The notes under the pieces: model-generated
The model's database searches: none
What the model saw: the letters and a program-made list of their open reading frames with translations, nothing else
Told to the model about the DNA's origin: nothing
Source: Candidatus Latescibacterota bacterium
GTDB lineage: Bacteria; Latescibacterota; UBA2968; UBA8231
DNA length: 25,807 bases
Direction of reading: 5' to 3'
Assembly: GCA_022826515.1 (NCBI GenBank)
Contig: JAJDUT010000120.1
Coordinates: forward strand, 1 to 25,807
Made by a program: the position numbers and the translations under genes
Shown: piece by piece, positions 1 to 7,768 of the stretch
Layout: every line of letters begins with the position of its first letter
Position numbering within the stretch: position 1 is the first letter of the stretch

Positions 1-283
1 AGCGATTTTGACTATGATCGTAATGCCAACAAATCAACTCATTCTCGTCCGTGTGCGGCTTTTGTTGGATCGTGTCATCGACGAGGAGCACCCCATCGGC
101 CTGTTGGAAGTCGCGCACCAAAGGCTTGATCTGCTGCCACAACATTTGGCCATCATAGTCGGCCGCCGACAGAAAGCGCGTGACTTGATCGTGGCTGACG
201 GCCCCGTCCACCAACGCCGACAAGCCCGTCGCGGTGGTCGCGCCAAACGAACTGAGCAGATAATCGCTATATAATTCTAACAT
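1..283 (-). CDS. DDE transposase of an insertion sequence, N-terminal part (runs off left edge)
   Basis: Read from an ATG at 283 leftwards, an open frame continues without stop to the window edge (94 codons). It begins MLELYSDYLLSSFGATTATG and contains an SHDQVTRFLS stretch and a GVLLVDDTIQQKPHTDENE stretch. This N-terminus is typical of a widespread DDE transposase group often annotated as IS701-like; the LVDDT aspartate is probably the first DDE acidic residue. The C-terminal catalytic part is outside the window, so intactness cannot be judged. The gene reads away from the neighbouring NUDIX gene, whose stop codon is only 38 bp from this start. The protein is clearly transposase-like; the exact IS family name is recalled, not tested. 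Confidence 0.82.
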   Translation of the reverse strand, partial: MLELYSDYLLSSFGATTATGLSALVDGAVSHDQVTRFLSAADYDGQMLWQQIKPLVRDFQQADGVLLVDDTIQQKPHTDENELICWHYDHSQNR

Positions 284-290
284 AAAGGAA

Positions 291-310
291 AACTGCGTAA
301 CATCAGTTAG
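291..310. repeat. Putative terminal end of the left insertion sequence
   Basis: The bases just upstream of the transposase start read aactgcgtaacatcagttag; outward from the element this is ctaactgatgttacgcagtt. It has the form of an IS terminal repeat and sits immediately before non-IS sequence (short ggaatta repeats, then the NUDIX stop). The partner end is outside the window, so the boundary at about 310 is an inference. Confidence 0.4.
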
Positions 311-320
311 GAATTAGGAA

Positions 321-1013
321 TTAAGAATTTTGTGGCGCTCTTGCAGTGTTATGTCCGACGGTCGCAGGTGGCCAAATCGTCGCGTCGGTCTGCCCGGTAT
401 CCAAATAGGCGCGGATTGAGCCGACTGAGCGGCGGATGGCGTCCATGATCGGTTCGGAATAGGCGGCGAAGGCTGCGGGGGTAATTTCCCGTGGCCTCGT
501 TTCGTTTGGGGCCTCCTTGTAGCGAGCTTGGCCTTGGATTGACGCTACTCGTCCGCAGACTAAGGCGGCGAAATCGTCGAGCCCGACTTCGGCGAAGGCT
601 CCTACTTCTTCGTTGAATATGGTTTCCCCCAATGAAATAGGCCGCGTGCAGAGGTAGAAGAACTGCATGGCGGAGCGCCCGGTGTGTTGGAGCGGTTGCC
701 GTCCGAGGAAGACCAATTCGGCGGGCTTCAGTGCAATGCCGACTTCCTCGACGAATTCGCGCTGCGCCGCTTCGGTGGGCGTTTCTCCGGCCTGGATGTG
801 GCCGCCGGCTGGTGCGTCGAGGCTGCCGAGATAGGGGTCGCCGGGGCGCGAGCGGGTCTGCAAGAGGGTGCGGACGACGCCGGAGGACGTGCGCCAGGCC
901 GCCCAGACGAAGACCAAGCCGACGCGGTCGCCGTTGCCATACGCCGCCGTGCGACTTTTGCTGCCTATGGGACGGCCTTGGCCATCAAAGAGCGCGATGA
1001 GTTCGTCGGGCAT
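321..1013 (-). CDS. NUDIX hydrolase
   Basis: About 230 residues from an ATG at 1013 (MPDELIALFD...). An upstream extension in the same frame would run into the rhomboid gene, so this start is preferred; it lies 8 bp after the rhomboid stop. A complete NUDIX box is visible: GHIQAGE, then seven residues, then REFVEEVGI, with the two metal-binding glutamates of REXXEE. The N-terminal part (LIALFDGQGRPIGSKSR) resembles NUDIX proteins of the isopentenyl-diphosphate isomerase/MutT type. Substrate cannot be predicted. It is the last gene of a three-gene minus-strand operon. Its tail (...RAPQNS) ends 11 bp from the presumed IS boundary, so the last residues may have been altered by the insertion. Confidence 0.85.
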   Translation of the reverse strand: MPDELIALFDGQGRPIGSKSRTAAYGNGDRVGLVFVWAAWRTSSGVVRTLLQTRSRPGDPYLGSLDAPAGGHIQAGETPTEAAQREFVEEVGIALKPAELVFLGRQPLQHTGRSAMQFFYLCTRPISLGETIFNEEVGAFAEVGLDDFAALVCGRVASIQGQARYKEAPNETRPREITPAAFAAYSEPIMDAIRRSVGSIRAYLDTGQTDATIWPPATVGHNTARAPQNS

Positions 1014-1021
1014 GAAGTGGG

Positions 1022-1822
1022 CTAGAGAAACACGGCGATAAACTGCAATACGAACGCGCCGACCGTGGCCAGCAGACACAAACCACCGATCAGATAGGCT
1101 CCCAAGCCCTCGCGCTCGGAACTGCGGCTGAACACATACGCTGCCGCATAGCCGCCGACGAAGCCGCCGCCGTGCGCCCAGTTATCGACGCCAGGCATCA
1201 CAAACCCCATGATGAAAAGCAAGACCGCCCACTGGAGAAATTGCCGAGTAAAGAGCTGAGAACCGACGCGCCGACCGTAGGCGATGGCTGCGGCCAAGAG
1301 GCCGAAGATCGAGCCGGAGGCACCCAGCGTGAGTTCGTGGCCAGCTAGGGTCGAGGCTAGGAAGCCGGTGAAGCCGGCGATCGTGAAGATCGCAAAGAGG
1401 CGGAAGGGGCCGAAGAGTTCTTCTACAACCGGCCCAAGCTGGCGCACCCACATCATGTTGAAGAAGATGTGCAGCAGGCTGCCGTGCAGGTAGATGGCGG
1501 TGATCGGCGTCCACCAGAATTCATAAGTGAAGATGGGCAAGGTGCCGGAGGCACCGAGTTTGAAGCTGGCTAGGTTACTGGGCGAGAGAATGTGCATCAG
1601 GCTGTGCGTCTGGAAAATCGCCGACGGTTCCAGAGCCAACGCGAGCAGGTAGAGCACGCCGCAGAACACGGTGATTAAGTGCGGGAAATTTAGCTGTAAG
1701 CCGAGCTTGCGGATGGTGGCCGTCGCGCCCCACAGGCCGGGTTTGCGCTGGCCGCAATGCGGGCAGGTTTCGGCTTCGGAACTGACGATTTTGTGGCAGC
1801 GAGGGCAGAGGATAGCGGCCAT
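1022..1822 (-). CDS. Rhomboid-family intramembrane serine protease with N-terminal zinc ribbon
   Basis: A 266-residue membrane protein. Residues 1-30 carry two CPxC pairs (CPRCHK...CPHCGQ), a zinc-ribbon module. The rest is a six-helix rhomboid core: HIFFNMMWVRQLGPVVEELFG (loop 1/helix 2 region), GASGSIFGLLAA with the catalytic serine of GxSG, and NWAHGGGFVGGYAAAY with the catalytic histidine. Both catalytic residues are present, so it should be active, cleaving transmembrane segments of membrane substrates in the cytoplasmic membrane. Its ATG is 3 bp after the stop of the upstream Gfo/Idh/MocA gene, so it is probably co-transcribed with it and translationally coupled. Substrate unknown. Confidence 0.93.
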   Translation of the reverse strand: MAAILCPRCHKIVSSEAETCPHCGQRKPGLWGATATIRKLGLQLNFPHLITVFCGVLYLLALALEPSAIFQTHSLMHILSPSNLASFKLGASGTLPIFTYEFWWTPITAIYLHGSLLHIFFNMMWVRQLGPVVEELFGPFRLFAIFTIAGFTGFLASTLAGHELTLGASGSIFGLLAAAIAYGRRVGSQLFTRQFLQWAVLLFIMGFVMPGVDNWAHGGGFVGGYAAAYVFSRSSEREGLGAYLIGGLCLLATVGAFVLQFIAVFL

Positions 1823-1825
1823 TGT

Positions 1826-3097
1826 CTATAGCCCCAGATGCTCGTTGATTTCGGCTTGGTAGGCGTTGATCTGGTCGTCGCAGACCGCAGCGACGGAGAG
1901 CGCGCGGCCGGCGACTTGCGACTCCATCAGGCTGTAGGATAGGGCCACGGAACGCGCGCCTTGCTGGGCATCGACTTCGGGCTGTTGCCCCTGCTGGATG
2001 CAGGTGCCGAGTTCGTGGTATTCAACGGCGATCAGCTTGCGGTCGGTCTCGGGGAAGGGACAGTGGTACTCGAAGAGCCGGTCGCCGCCGAAGAGCGCGG
2101 CCGTGACTTCGTCGAGGCGATGATCGGGCACGAGGTCGAGGAGCGCTTGGTCGTCGATGGGGTCTGCGCCGTCGAGGTGGAGTGTGAGGCGGTTGCCCGA
2201 GCGGTCGCCGGGCAGGTCCAGCGAGCCGAGGCTGCCGTGAATGGAGCGCTGCCGCTGGTTTTGGCCGTGGGCTGCGTGGTCTTCGATGTACTGGGCGACC
2301 GCGCCGCTTTTGAAGAGGATGGTGGCGTAGGCCGCGTCGTCCGCGGTGGCTTCAAACTCCGCGGGCATGTCTTTTTGCCAGCGTTCATAGACGCCTCCTG
2401 GCGAGCCGCTGCTGGCGTCTGCGCGGCCGGCTACGGGGTTTTTGCGGATTGGCTCGTGCAGGCGCGTCTGTGCGTAGGCCGTGTCGGCCTCGCCGAGGAA
2501 GTACTCCATGATGTCGGCAAAGTGAACGCCCACGTCTAGCAGGACGCCGCTGGCGTTTTTCTGGTGCCGCCACACGGAAATGAGCATGCCGTCGCCGCCG
2601 CCTATGGCAATTTGCTGCATCAGGCGCGGACGCCCAATGACACCGGCATCGATGAGGGCTTTGGCGAGGCGGTTTACTGGGTCGCGGCGGTAGTTTTCGG
2701 CTACCGAGAGGACGCAGCCGGTCTCTTCGGCCTTGGCGATCATCTGCTTGCAGGCGCGGGTGGTAAGCCCCATGGGCTTTTCGCACATGGCGTGCCAGCC
2801 GCGCTCCATGGCCTCAATGGCCACGGTGTGGTGATGGGCTGGTAGGGTGGTGATATCGACGGCTTGGACCGGAGCGACGGAAGCCAGTTCGGCGAGGTCT
2901 TTGGCGGGCTGGGGCCGCGTGCCCAGCCGCTCCTCGGCTTGGTCGGCGAGCGAGTGGGCGTTGTCGAGATTGGGGTCGCAGGCTCCTACCAGCTCAAAGG
3001 GCGACAAGCCGGCGCTTTGCAGCTCGGCGAGGCCGTAGAGGTGGCGGTGGCCCATGCCGCCGCAGCCGACGATGGCGAGGGGCAGTTTTGCGGACAT
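1826..3097 (-). CDS. Gfo/Idh/MocA-family NAD(P)-dependent oxidoreductase
   Basis: 423 residues from the ATG at 3097. That start is chosen because AGAAAGG lies 6 nt upstream and the Rossmann motif follows at once (LAIVGCGGMGHRHL, i.e. GxGxxG). The motif CEKPMGLT, with the conserved lysine of the family's EKP signature, is near residue 100. The C-terminal half is the usual alpha/beta domain (GGVYERWQKDMPAEFEATADDAAYATILF). Such enzymes oxidise or reduce sugars, inositols or related polyols with NAD(P). It heads the operon with the rhomboid and NUDIX genes, which gives no clear clue to substrate. Length is somewhat above the common 330-390 residues. Confidence 0.92.
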   Translation of the reverse strand: MSAKLPLAIVGCGGMGHRHLYGLAELQSAGLSPFELVGACDPNLDNAHSLADQAEERLGTRPQPAKDLAELASVAPVQAVDITTLPAHHHTVAIEAMERGWHAMCEKPMGLTTRACKQMIAKAEETGCVLSVAENYRRDPVNRLAKALIDAGVIGRPRLMQQIAIGGGDGMLISVWRHQKNASGVLLDVGVHFADIMEYFLGEADTAYAQTRLHEPIRKNPVAGRADASSGSPGGVYERWQKDMPAEFEATADDAAYATILFKSGAVAQYIEDHAAHGQNQRQRSIHGSLGSLDLPGDRSGNRLTLHLDGADPIDDQALLDLVPDHRLDEVTAALFGGDRLFEYHCPFPETDRKLIAVEYHELGTCIQQGQQPEVDAQQGARSVALSYSLMESQVAGRALSVAAVCDDQINAYQAEINEHLGL

Positions 3098-3160
3098 ATT
3101 CATCCTTTCTGTGTGCAATGTTTCAATATAAGGTGCTAGGGCGATGCTCTCCACTTGAGG

Positions 3161-3189
3161 TTGTGGCAGTAAAAGGCGGCGGGTATATT
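3161..3189 (+). promoter_or_regulatory. Candidate sigma70-type promoter for the Uma2 gene
   Basis: TTGTGG at 3161-3166, 17-bp spacer, TATATT at 3184-3189, about 50 bp upstream of the Uma2 start at 3239, which has GGCGAGGAG as ribosome-binding site. Both hexamers deviate from consensus, so this is a moderate match only. Confidence 0.45.
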
Positions 3190-3238
3190 TTGTATAGTAT
3201 TTCACATTTGAAGCCGAAGAGGGCGAGGAGTATAGCCC

Positions 3239-3790
3239 ATGACAATTGTCGAACATATTACCACGGCGGCGGACTTGGAACGGCTGCCGGACGATGGATT
3301 TCGCTACGAATTAGTATGTGGGGAGTTGCGCAAGATGACGCCTGCGGGCAATGAACACGGAAAAATTGCCGCGTTGGTTACCGTATCGTTGGGCCAGCAC
3401 GTGTTGACCAACCGACTGGGTTCGGTCTATGCGGCGGAAACGGGGTTTCGGCTGGCGTCGGACCCGGACACGGTGCGGGCACCGGATGCGGCTTTTGTGA
3501 GTCAAGCGCGGCTGGATGCGGTGGGCGCGGTGGCGGGCTATTGGCCGGGAGCGCCCGATTTGGTGGTGGAAGTGGTCTCGCCGGGGGACCGCTACGGGGA
3601 GGTCGCGGAAAAAGTGGCTGCTTGGCTGGCGGCCGGGACGCAGATGGTGGTTGTCGTCGAGCCGCAGCAGCGGACGGTGGCGGTGCATCGGACTTCGGAT
3701 GCTGTGGATGTATTGCGCGAAGGCGATGTGTTGGAGGGTGGGGAGGTGGTGCCGGGATGGGAGGTATCGGTCGCGGCATTATTCGCCTAG
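3239..3790 (+). CDS. Uma2-family (DUF820) putative endonuclease
   Basis: 183 residues, ATG at 3239 preceded by GGCGAGGAG. The fold is the PD-(D/E)XK nuclease type of the Uma2/DUF820 family: DDGFRYELVCGELRKMTPAG at the N-terminus, RAPDAAFVS (first acidic position), GAPDLVVEVVSPGDRYGEVAEKVAAWLAAG (D...E...K core), then MVVVVEPQQRTVAVHR. The likely catalytic residues are all present. These small proteins are highly expanded in cyanobacteria, Chloroflexi and planctomycete-like genomes; their biological role is not settled. It is a single-gene unit: its own promoter candidate lies upstream and an intrinsic terminator follows 23 bp after the stop. Confidence 0.9.
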   Translation: MTIVEHITTAADLERLPDDGFRYELVCGELRKMTPAGNEHGKIAALVTVSLGQHVLTNRLGSVYAAETGFRLASDPDTVRAPDAAFVSQARLDAVGAVAGYWPGAPDLVVEVVSPGDRYGEVAEKVAAWLAAGTQMVVVVEPQQRTVAVHRTSDAVDVLREGDVLEGGEVVPGWEVSVAALFA

Positions 3791-3812
3791 TGCTGTAAGT
3801 AAGAATGCGTAG

Positions 3813-3841
3813 CGGTCTGCTGGAAATCAGCAGGCCGTTTT
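3813..3841 (+). terminator. Intrinsic terminator after the Uma2 gene
   Basis: A 10-bp stem (CGGTCTGCTG at 3813-3822 with CAGCAGGCCG at 3828-3837, one G-U pair) closes a GAAAT loop and is followed by TTTT. This is a textbook rho-independent terminator that separates the Uma2 gene from the cytidylyltransferase-like gene. Confidence 0.8.
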
Positions 3842-3870
3842 GTGCGTACCGGAAAACGAAAGGAGAGCTA

Positions 3871-4659
3871 GTGCGCCCCATCATCATCGGTGCCGGTCGC
3901 GGCAGTCGGCTCAACGCCCTGACCGACGGGCAACCCAAATGCTATATACGCGTTGGTGGGCGGCGGATCCTCGACTGGATACTCGAGACGCTGGCTGTGG
4001 CCGGGTTGGAAACGCCGGTCTTTGTCGGCGGCTATCGCATCGAGCAGATCCAGGCCGACTACCCGCATCTGATTTATTGCCATAACGCCAACTGGCAGCA
4101 CAACAATATCTTGGCCTCGCTCTTTTGCGCCGAGGAGTATATGGCCGATGGTTTTGTCTGTTCCTATGCCGATATTCTCTACCGTCCCACGGTCGTGCGT
4201 CGAGCGCTGGAGCACGAGGGTGATATCGCGCTCTGCGTTGATACGGACTGGCGTACGCGCTATGTAGATCGCAGCCAACACCCCGAAGACGATGCCGAAA
4301 AGATCGTGGCCGAGGGCGATCGGGTTGTGGCGATCAATCGCACTATGCTTGGGTCAGCGGCCAGCGGCGAGTATATCGGCGTGGCGCGGTTCGGTGCGGA
4401 GGGGGCGCGGTCATTGCGGGCGCATTATCAGCGAGTGAAGGCGGAGTACGCCGGGCAGAACTGGAAGGACGGGACGCCATTTGAAAAGGCTTATCTGATT
4501 CATCTCTACCAAGAAATGCTGGACGCGGGATCGGCCTTGCACATGGTGACTACCAATGGTGAGTACATGGAAATTGACACGGAAGAGGACGTTGCGCTGG
4601 CCAATGCGCGTTGGGCAGACGAGTACGGTGGTGGCAATCCTGCACCACTTACAAGATAA
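3871..4659 (+). CDS. Sugar-/phosphocholine nucleotidyltransferase-like protein
   Basis: 262 residues from a GTG at 3871 with AGGAGAG 3-9 nt upstream; longer starts in the frame run through the terminator hairpin. The N-terminal signature IIIGAGRGSRLNALTDGQPKC matches the nucleotide-binding loop of NTP transferases (usually LAAGxGxRL...PK). The region FVGGYRIEQI, CHNANWQHNNILASLFCAEE and SYADILYRP follows the phosphocholine cytidylyltransferase/LicC-like pattern, where the aspartate of SYADI replaces the usual NGD metal ligand. It probably activates a phospho-alcohol or sugar phosphate with CTP or another NTP for surface-polymer or lipid synthesis. No partner choline kinase or glycosyltransferase is visible nearby, so the substrate is unknown. 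Confidence 0.8.
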   Translation: MRPIIIGAGRGSRLNALTDGQPKCYIRVGGRRILDWILETLAVAGLETPVFVGGYRIEQIQADYPHLIYCHNANWQHNNILASLFCAEEYMADGFVCSYADILYRPTVVRRALEHEGDIALCVDTDWRTRYVDRSQHPEDDAEKIVAEGDRVVAINRTMLGSAASGEYIGVARFGAEGARSLRAHYQRVKAEYAGQNWKDGTPFEKAYLIHLYQEMLDAGSALHMVTTNGEYMEIDTEEDVALANARWADEYGGGNPAPLTR

Positions 4660-4693
4660 TCCGCAGATGGACGCAGATATAACGCAGATATAA
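4659..4693. repeat. Dispersed intergenic repeat, copy 1
   Basis: Contains atccgcagatggacgcagat (4659-4678) followed by ataacgcagatataa. The same 20-mer occurs exactly at 12925, 16553 and 17789. It begins at the stop codon of the cytidylyltransferase-like gene and lies upstream of the MetE-like gene. Confidence 0.85.
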
Positions 4694-4718
4694 TTCACAA
4701 GACGATTAGGGTTGCTAT

Positions 4719-5795
4719 ATGTCAACACGTCAATACTACGGGACGCTTTTTCCGGCGGCCGTGGTCGGCTCGCTGCCGCGACCGGATTTTGTGCGCGAGG
4801 CGGTGATGGGGGAGCGGCCAATGGACGCCAAACGGCTGGGGCAGGTGATGGACGCGGCCGTGGCCTATGCGGTGGCGTTGCAGGAGGCGGCGGGGTTGGA
4901 CGTGATCACCGATGGCGAATGGCGGCGCGCCTCGTATATCGGCGTGATCGCCGAATTGGCGCATGGCTTTGAGTTGAGCCGGAATGCGGACGGCAGGCCG
5001 TGGACCGTCGTTACGGGCGAGTTGGTGCCGAAAGATGAAGGGTTTATCGCGCGGGAAGTAGAATTTCTCAAGCAAGTTAGCTCGCGCAAAATCAAGGCTA
5101 CCTTGCCAGCGCCGGCGCTATTGGGCGAGCGGATGTGGGATGCGGAACAATCGCGCGGAGCCTATCCGACCCGCAACGAGTTCGTCGAGGCTTGTGTGCC
5201 GATTCTGCGCCGCGAGTTGGCGCTGTTGTGCGAGGCCGGTGCCGATATCGTGCAGATTGACGATCCGCATCTATGTCTGCTCGTCGATGACGAGGTGCGA
5301 GCCGGATATGACGACCCCGAGGCCGAGGCCGACTTTGCGGTGGCGATGACCAATGCGGTGGTGGAGGGAGCCAAAGGAGCGCGCTTGGCCGTGCATTTGT
5401 GCCGCCGCGCGGGTGCCCGGGTCCGGGGCGAGGCATGTCACACCGGCGACTATGGCCCGATCATCCCCTATCTCAATCGCCTGAAGGTAGATCATCTGAC
5501 TATGGAGTTTACCAGTCCGGGCACAGGGGATGTGGAGGTGTTTAAGGCGTTGCGCGAGGATTTGGAGATCGGCTTGGGTTGTGTGGGGGTGCATCCGGGC
5601 GAGGTTGACGAGCCGGAGACGATCGTCGGGCGGGTGGAACAGGCGTTGGAGTACTTGGCACCCGAGCGGGTGGTGCTCAACCCGGACTGCGGCTTCGCGC
5701 CTGGATCGGCGGCGAAAGTCGATATCGACGAGGTTTATACCAAGCTCAAAAACGAGGTGGCGGCGGCGCGGTACCTGAGGGAAAAGTATGGATAG
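4719..5795 (+). CDS. Cobalamin-independent methionine synthase family protein (MetE C-terminal-domain type)
   Basis: 358 residues corresponding only to the catalytic C-terminal barrel of MetE. Visible features are FPAAVVGSLPRP at the start, LDVITDGEWRRASY, AGADIVQIDDPHL, and the zinc-site elements VHLCRR (His and Cys), LTMEF (Glu) and NPDCGF (Cys). The zinc-binding set looks complete. Full MetE is about 750 residues; the N-terminal half is absent and nothing upstream encodes it. Stand-alone barrels of this kind transfer methyl groups from various donors to thiols, so it may be a core-type methionine synthase or a methyltransferase for another thiol. It ends 10 bp before the end of the convergent hydrolase gene. 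Confidence 0.88.
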   Translation: MSTRQYYGTLFPAAVVGSLPRPDFVREAVMGERPMDAKRLGQVMDAAVAYAVALQEAAGLDVITDGEWRRASYIGVIAELAHGFELSRNADGRPWTVVTGELVPKDEGFIAREVEFLKQVSSRKIKATLPAPALLGERMWDAEQSRGAYPTRNEFVEACVPILRRELALLCEAGADIVQIDDPHLCLLVDDEVRAGYDDPEAEADFAVAMTNAVVEGAKGARLAVHLCRRAGARVRGEACHTGDYGPIIPYLNRLKVDHLTMEFTSPGTGDVEVFKALREDLEIGLGCVGVHPGEVDEPETIVGRVEQALEYLAPERVVLNPDCGFAPGSAAKVDIDEVYTKLKNEVAAARYLREKYG

Positions 5796-5805
5796 GGGTT
5801 GTACT

Positions 5806-7644
5806 TCAGAGGCGCAGCGGTCCGCGATGGGGATCGGCGAGCGGCACGGGTGCTGAGAGTGCGATCAGGTCGGGGATGTCGAATTCGGCTAGTAGGCCAA
5901 AGCAGTAGAGGGATGGGGTGCCGTCGTAGGACAGCGGCCAGTCGATGAGGCGGTCGAGGGAGTCGATGAGGGCGTTGGTCGTCAGCGAGGCGAGCGCTTG
6001 GGGTTTGAGCGCGGCGGCGATTAGCGCGACGATCGGGCAGACGCGGCCGTGGGCCGTCAGGTGTAGTACACGGCTCTTTTGGCTTGCTGTTGCCAGCAGC
6101 GCGAGCACTTGGCCGACTTGGATGCCGAGCGGGCGCTGGCCAGCGGTGGCGACTAGCATTTGGTGGCGCGGGTCGGTGCGGAGTTCGCCGGTAGCAAAGA
6201 TGTCGGCGACGAGCACTCGGCGGCCTTGCGCGAGAGCGGTGAATAGCGGAGCGGCGAGTGCGCTGCGGCCGCTGTCGGCGATGAGCAGTTCGATGCCTCG
6301 GGGGCGCGGGGGCGTGTATTCGGTCAGCGGCAAGGTCCAGGTATCGTCGAGGTGTAGTAGGTAGTGTTGGATGGTAGCGTCTTTGCGTTTTTGCGCGGTG
6401 CCGACTTCTTGCAGGGATCGATTCTTCCACTGCGGCAGCTTGAGTAATGAGGCGAGTGTTTTGTGCGCGGCGGCCGGAGGACGCGTTTTTCTTTTGCAAT
6501 TTCTGATCTTGTCAAGCGCTGCCTGCGCGATGGAGAGCAAAGTGGCGTTGTCGGGAGGTAAGCCAACGGCGAGGGCTTCTTCGGTTTGCAATTCGTCGCG
6601 ATAGGGCAGGTCGTCATCTGGCGTTTCCAATCCCCAGTGTTGGTTGAGAAATTTGTAGAGTTGGCGGCGGTTGTCGCGCTCGTAGTTGTGGGTGCCGGGG
6701 TCGGTGTTGTCGTGGAGGGCGACGTTGTTGCGAGCGTCCAAGAGCGCGAAGACGGGCCGGATGGGTTCGTAGATTGATTTGCGCGCCCGCTGCGTCTGGA
6801 AGCAGCAGTCATCGTGGCGGTTGTAGATGAGCAAGGTCGGACGCGGCGCAAAGAGCGCGGAGAGTGCGTCGTAGTCGGCGATTGTGCAGAGGTCGGCTGG
6901 GCATTGCTCTTGGTCGCCAATGTCCTCGATGCAGCCCCGGCGCTGCCAGACGGCCGAGTGACCGGCGACCGGGACGATGACTTTGACGCGCTCGTCGAGG
7001 GCTGATAGCAGCGCTGTTTGCCAGCCGCCGCCCGACAGGCCGGTCATTCCGATGCGTTCGGGGTCGGCTTTGGGGTGAGCGAGCAGTACGTCGAGGCCGC
7101 GCTTCATCAAGAGATAGAACACGCCGATGCCGCCGATGCCGCACAGGTCGAGGTGGGCGATGCGATTGTGGTCGAGATCGGCGCGCAGTTCGCCCATCCC
7201 GAGGAATTCGGTGTTGAGCGCCAGCATCCCGCGCTTGGCGAGGTTGATGCAGCGGGCCTGTTTGTAGTCCATGGCCTTGCCGCCGGCGTGGTGGCCGTTG
7301 GGGTTGAGGACGGCGGGGGCCTTTTCCCCGAGTTGGTCAGGCTCGTAGAGCAGGGCCGGTACCCAGAGGCCGGGGTAGCCCTCGTAGCGCAGCTTGCGGA
7401 TGGTGTAGCCGGCTCCGGTCTCGATGCGGTCGCCCCAGTGGACTTGCGGCTGTTCTGCGAGGAGACCTTTGGGGTGCCCGCGGAAGAACAGGTCGAGGAC
7501 TTGGGCGCGCAGAGTTGGGACTTGCTTGCGCCAAGCCGCAGCCGACGTGGGAGGCGTGAAGTGGGGCAGGTGCTCGCCGAGGAAGGCGAGGAGTTGGCGA
7601 TGGGCTTTGGAGCCGATGAGCTTTCTGTGCAGTGTGCGTTGCAT
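5806..7644 (-). CDS. Alpha/beta hydrolase (acetyl-xylan esterase / prolyl-oligopeptidase-like)
   Basis: 612 residues. The N-terminal ~340 form an alpha/beta hydrolase: PAVLNPNGHHAGGKAMDYKQ (oxyanion region), GMTGLSGGGWQTALL with nucleophile Ser near residue 204, APRPTLLIYNRHDD with a candidate acid near 278, and GTHNYERDNR with the candidate catalytic His near 319. The remaining ~270 residues form a second, weakly conserved domain (IELLIADSGRSALAAPLF...), possibly a degenerate second hydrolase-like lobe. It is probably an esterase or deacylase; related large hydrolases occur in polysaccharide-degrading bacteria. No signal peptide is seen in MQRTLHRKLIGSKAHRQ, so it is likely cytoplasmic. Transcribed alone. 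Confidence 0.83.
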   Translation of the reverse strand: MQRTLHRKLIGSKAHRQLLAFLGEHLPHFTPPTSAAAWRKQVPTLRAQVLDLFFRGHPKGLLAEQPQVHWGDRIETGAGYTIRKLRYEGYPGLWVPALLYEPDQLGEKAPAVLNPNGHHAGGKAMDYKQARCINLAKRGMLALNTEFLGMGELRADLDHNRIAHLDLCGIGGIGVFYLLMKRGLDVLLAHPKADPERIGMTGLSGGGWQTALLSALDERVKVIVPVAGHSAVWQRRGCIEDIGDQEQCPADLCTIADYDALSALFAPRPTLLIYNRHDDCCFQTQRARKSIYEPIRPVFALLDARNNVALHDNTDPGTHNYERDNRRQLYKFLNQHWGLETPDDDLPYRDELQTEEALAVGLPPDNATLLSIAQAALDKIRNCKRKTRPPAAAHKTLASLLKLPQWKNRSLQEVGTAQKRKDATIQHYLLHLDDTWTLPLTEYTPPRPRGIELLIADSGRSALAAPLFTALAQGRRVLVADIFATGELRTDPRHQMLVATAGQRPLGIQVGQVLALLATASQKSRVLHLTAHGRVCPIVALIAAALKPQALASLTTNALIDSLDRLIDWPLSYDGTPSLYCFGLLAEFDIPDLIALSAPVPLADPHRGPLRL

Positions 7645-7674
7645 GGGCTATCCTCATTTTTTGTGTCGGGCGAT

Positions 7675-7704
7675 AGTATAGGGTACGGCTTGGCAGGGGG
7701 CCAA
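7675..7704 (-). promoter_or_regulatory. Candidate promoter of the alpha/beta hydrolase gene
   Basis: On the minus strand TTGGCC (7704-7699), 18-bp spacer, TATACT (7680-7675), about 30 bp upstream of the ATG at 7644. It lies back to back with the NUDIX promoter at 7715. Confidence 0.45.
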
Positions 7705-7714
7705 GTTAGACGGG

Positions 7715-7743
7715 TTGACACGCCAAGTGGGGTTTGCTATCAC
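7715..7743 (+). promoter_or_regulatory. Sigma70-type promoter of the NUDT6-like NUDIX gene
   Basis: Consensus TTGACA at 7715-7720, a 17-bp spacer and TATCAC at 7738-7743, 25 bp upstream of the ATG at 7769. AGGGAGGCGGG at 7756-7766 serves as ribosome-binding site. Confidence 0.65.
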
Positions 7744-7768
7744 TAGCGGCCATTGAGGGAGGCGGGAT

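Noticed and set aside
684..1025. Long open frames opposite the NUDIX, Gfo/Idh/MocA and dehydrogenase genes
   Set aside because: In GC-rich DNA the antisense frames stay open because of third-position G/C; they lack motifs and ribosome-binding sites while the sense genes have clear families.
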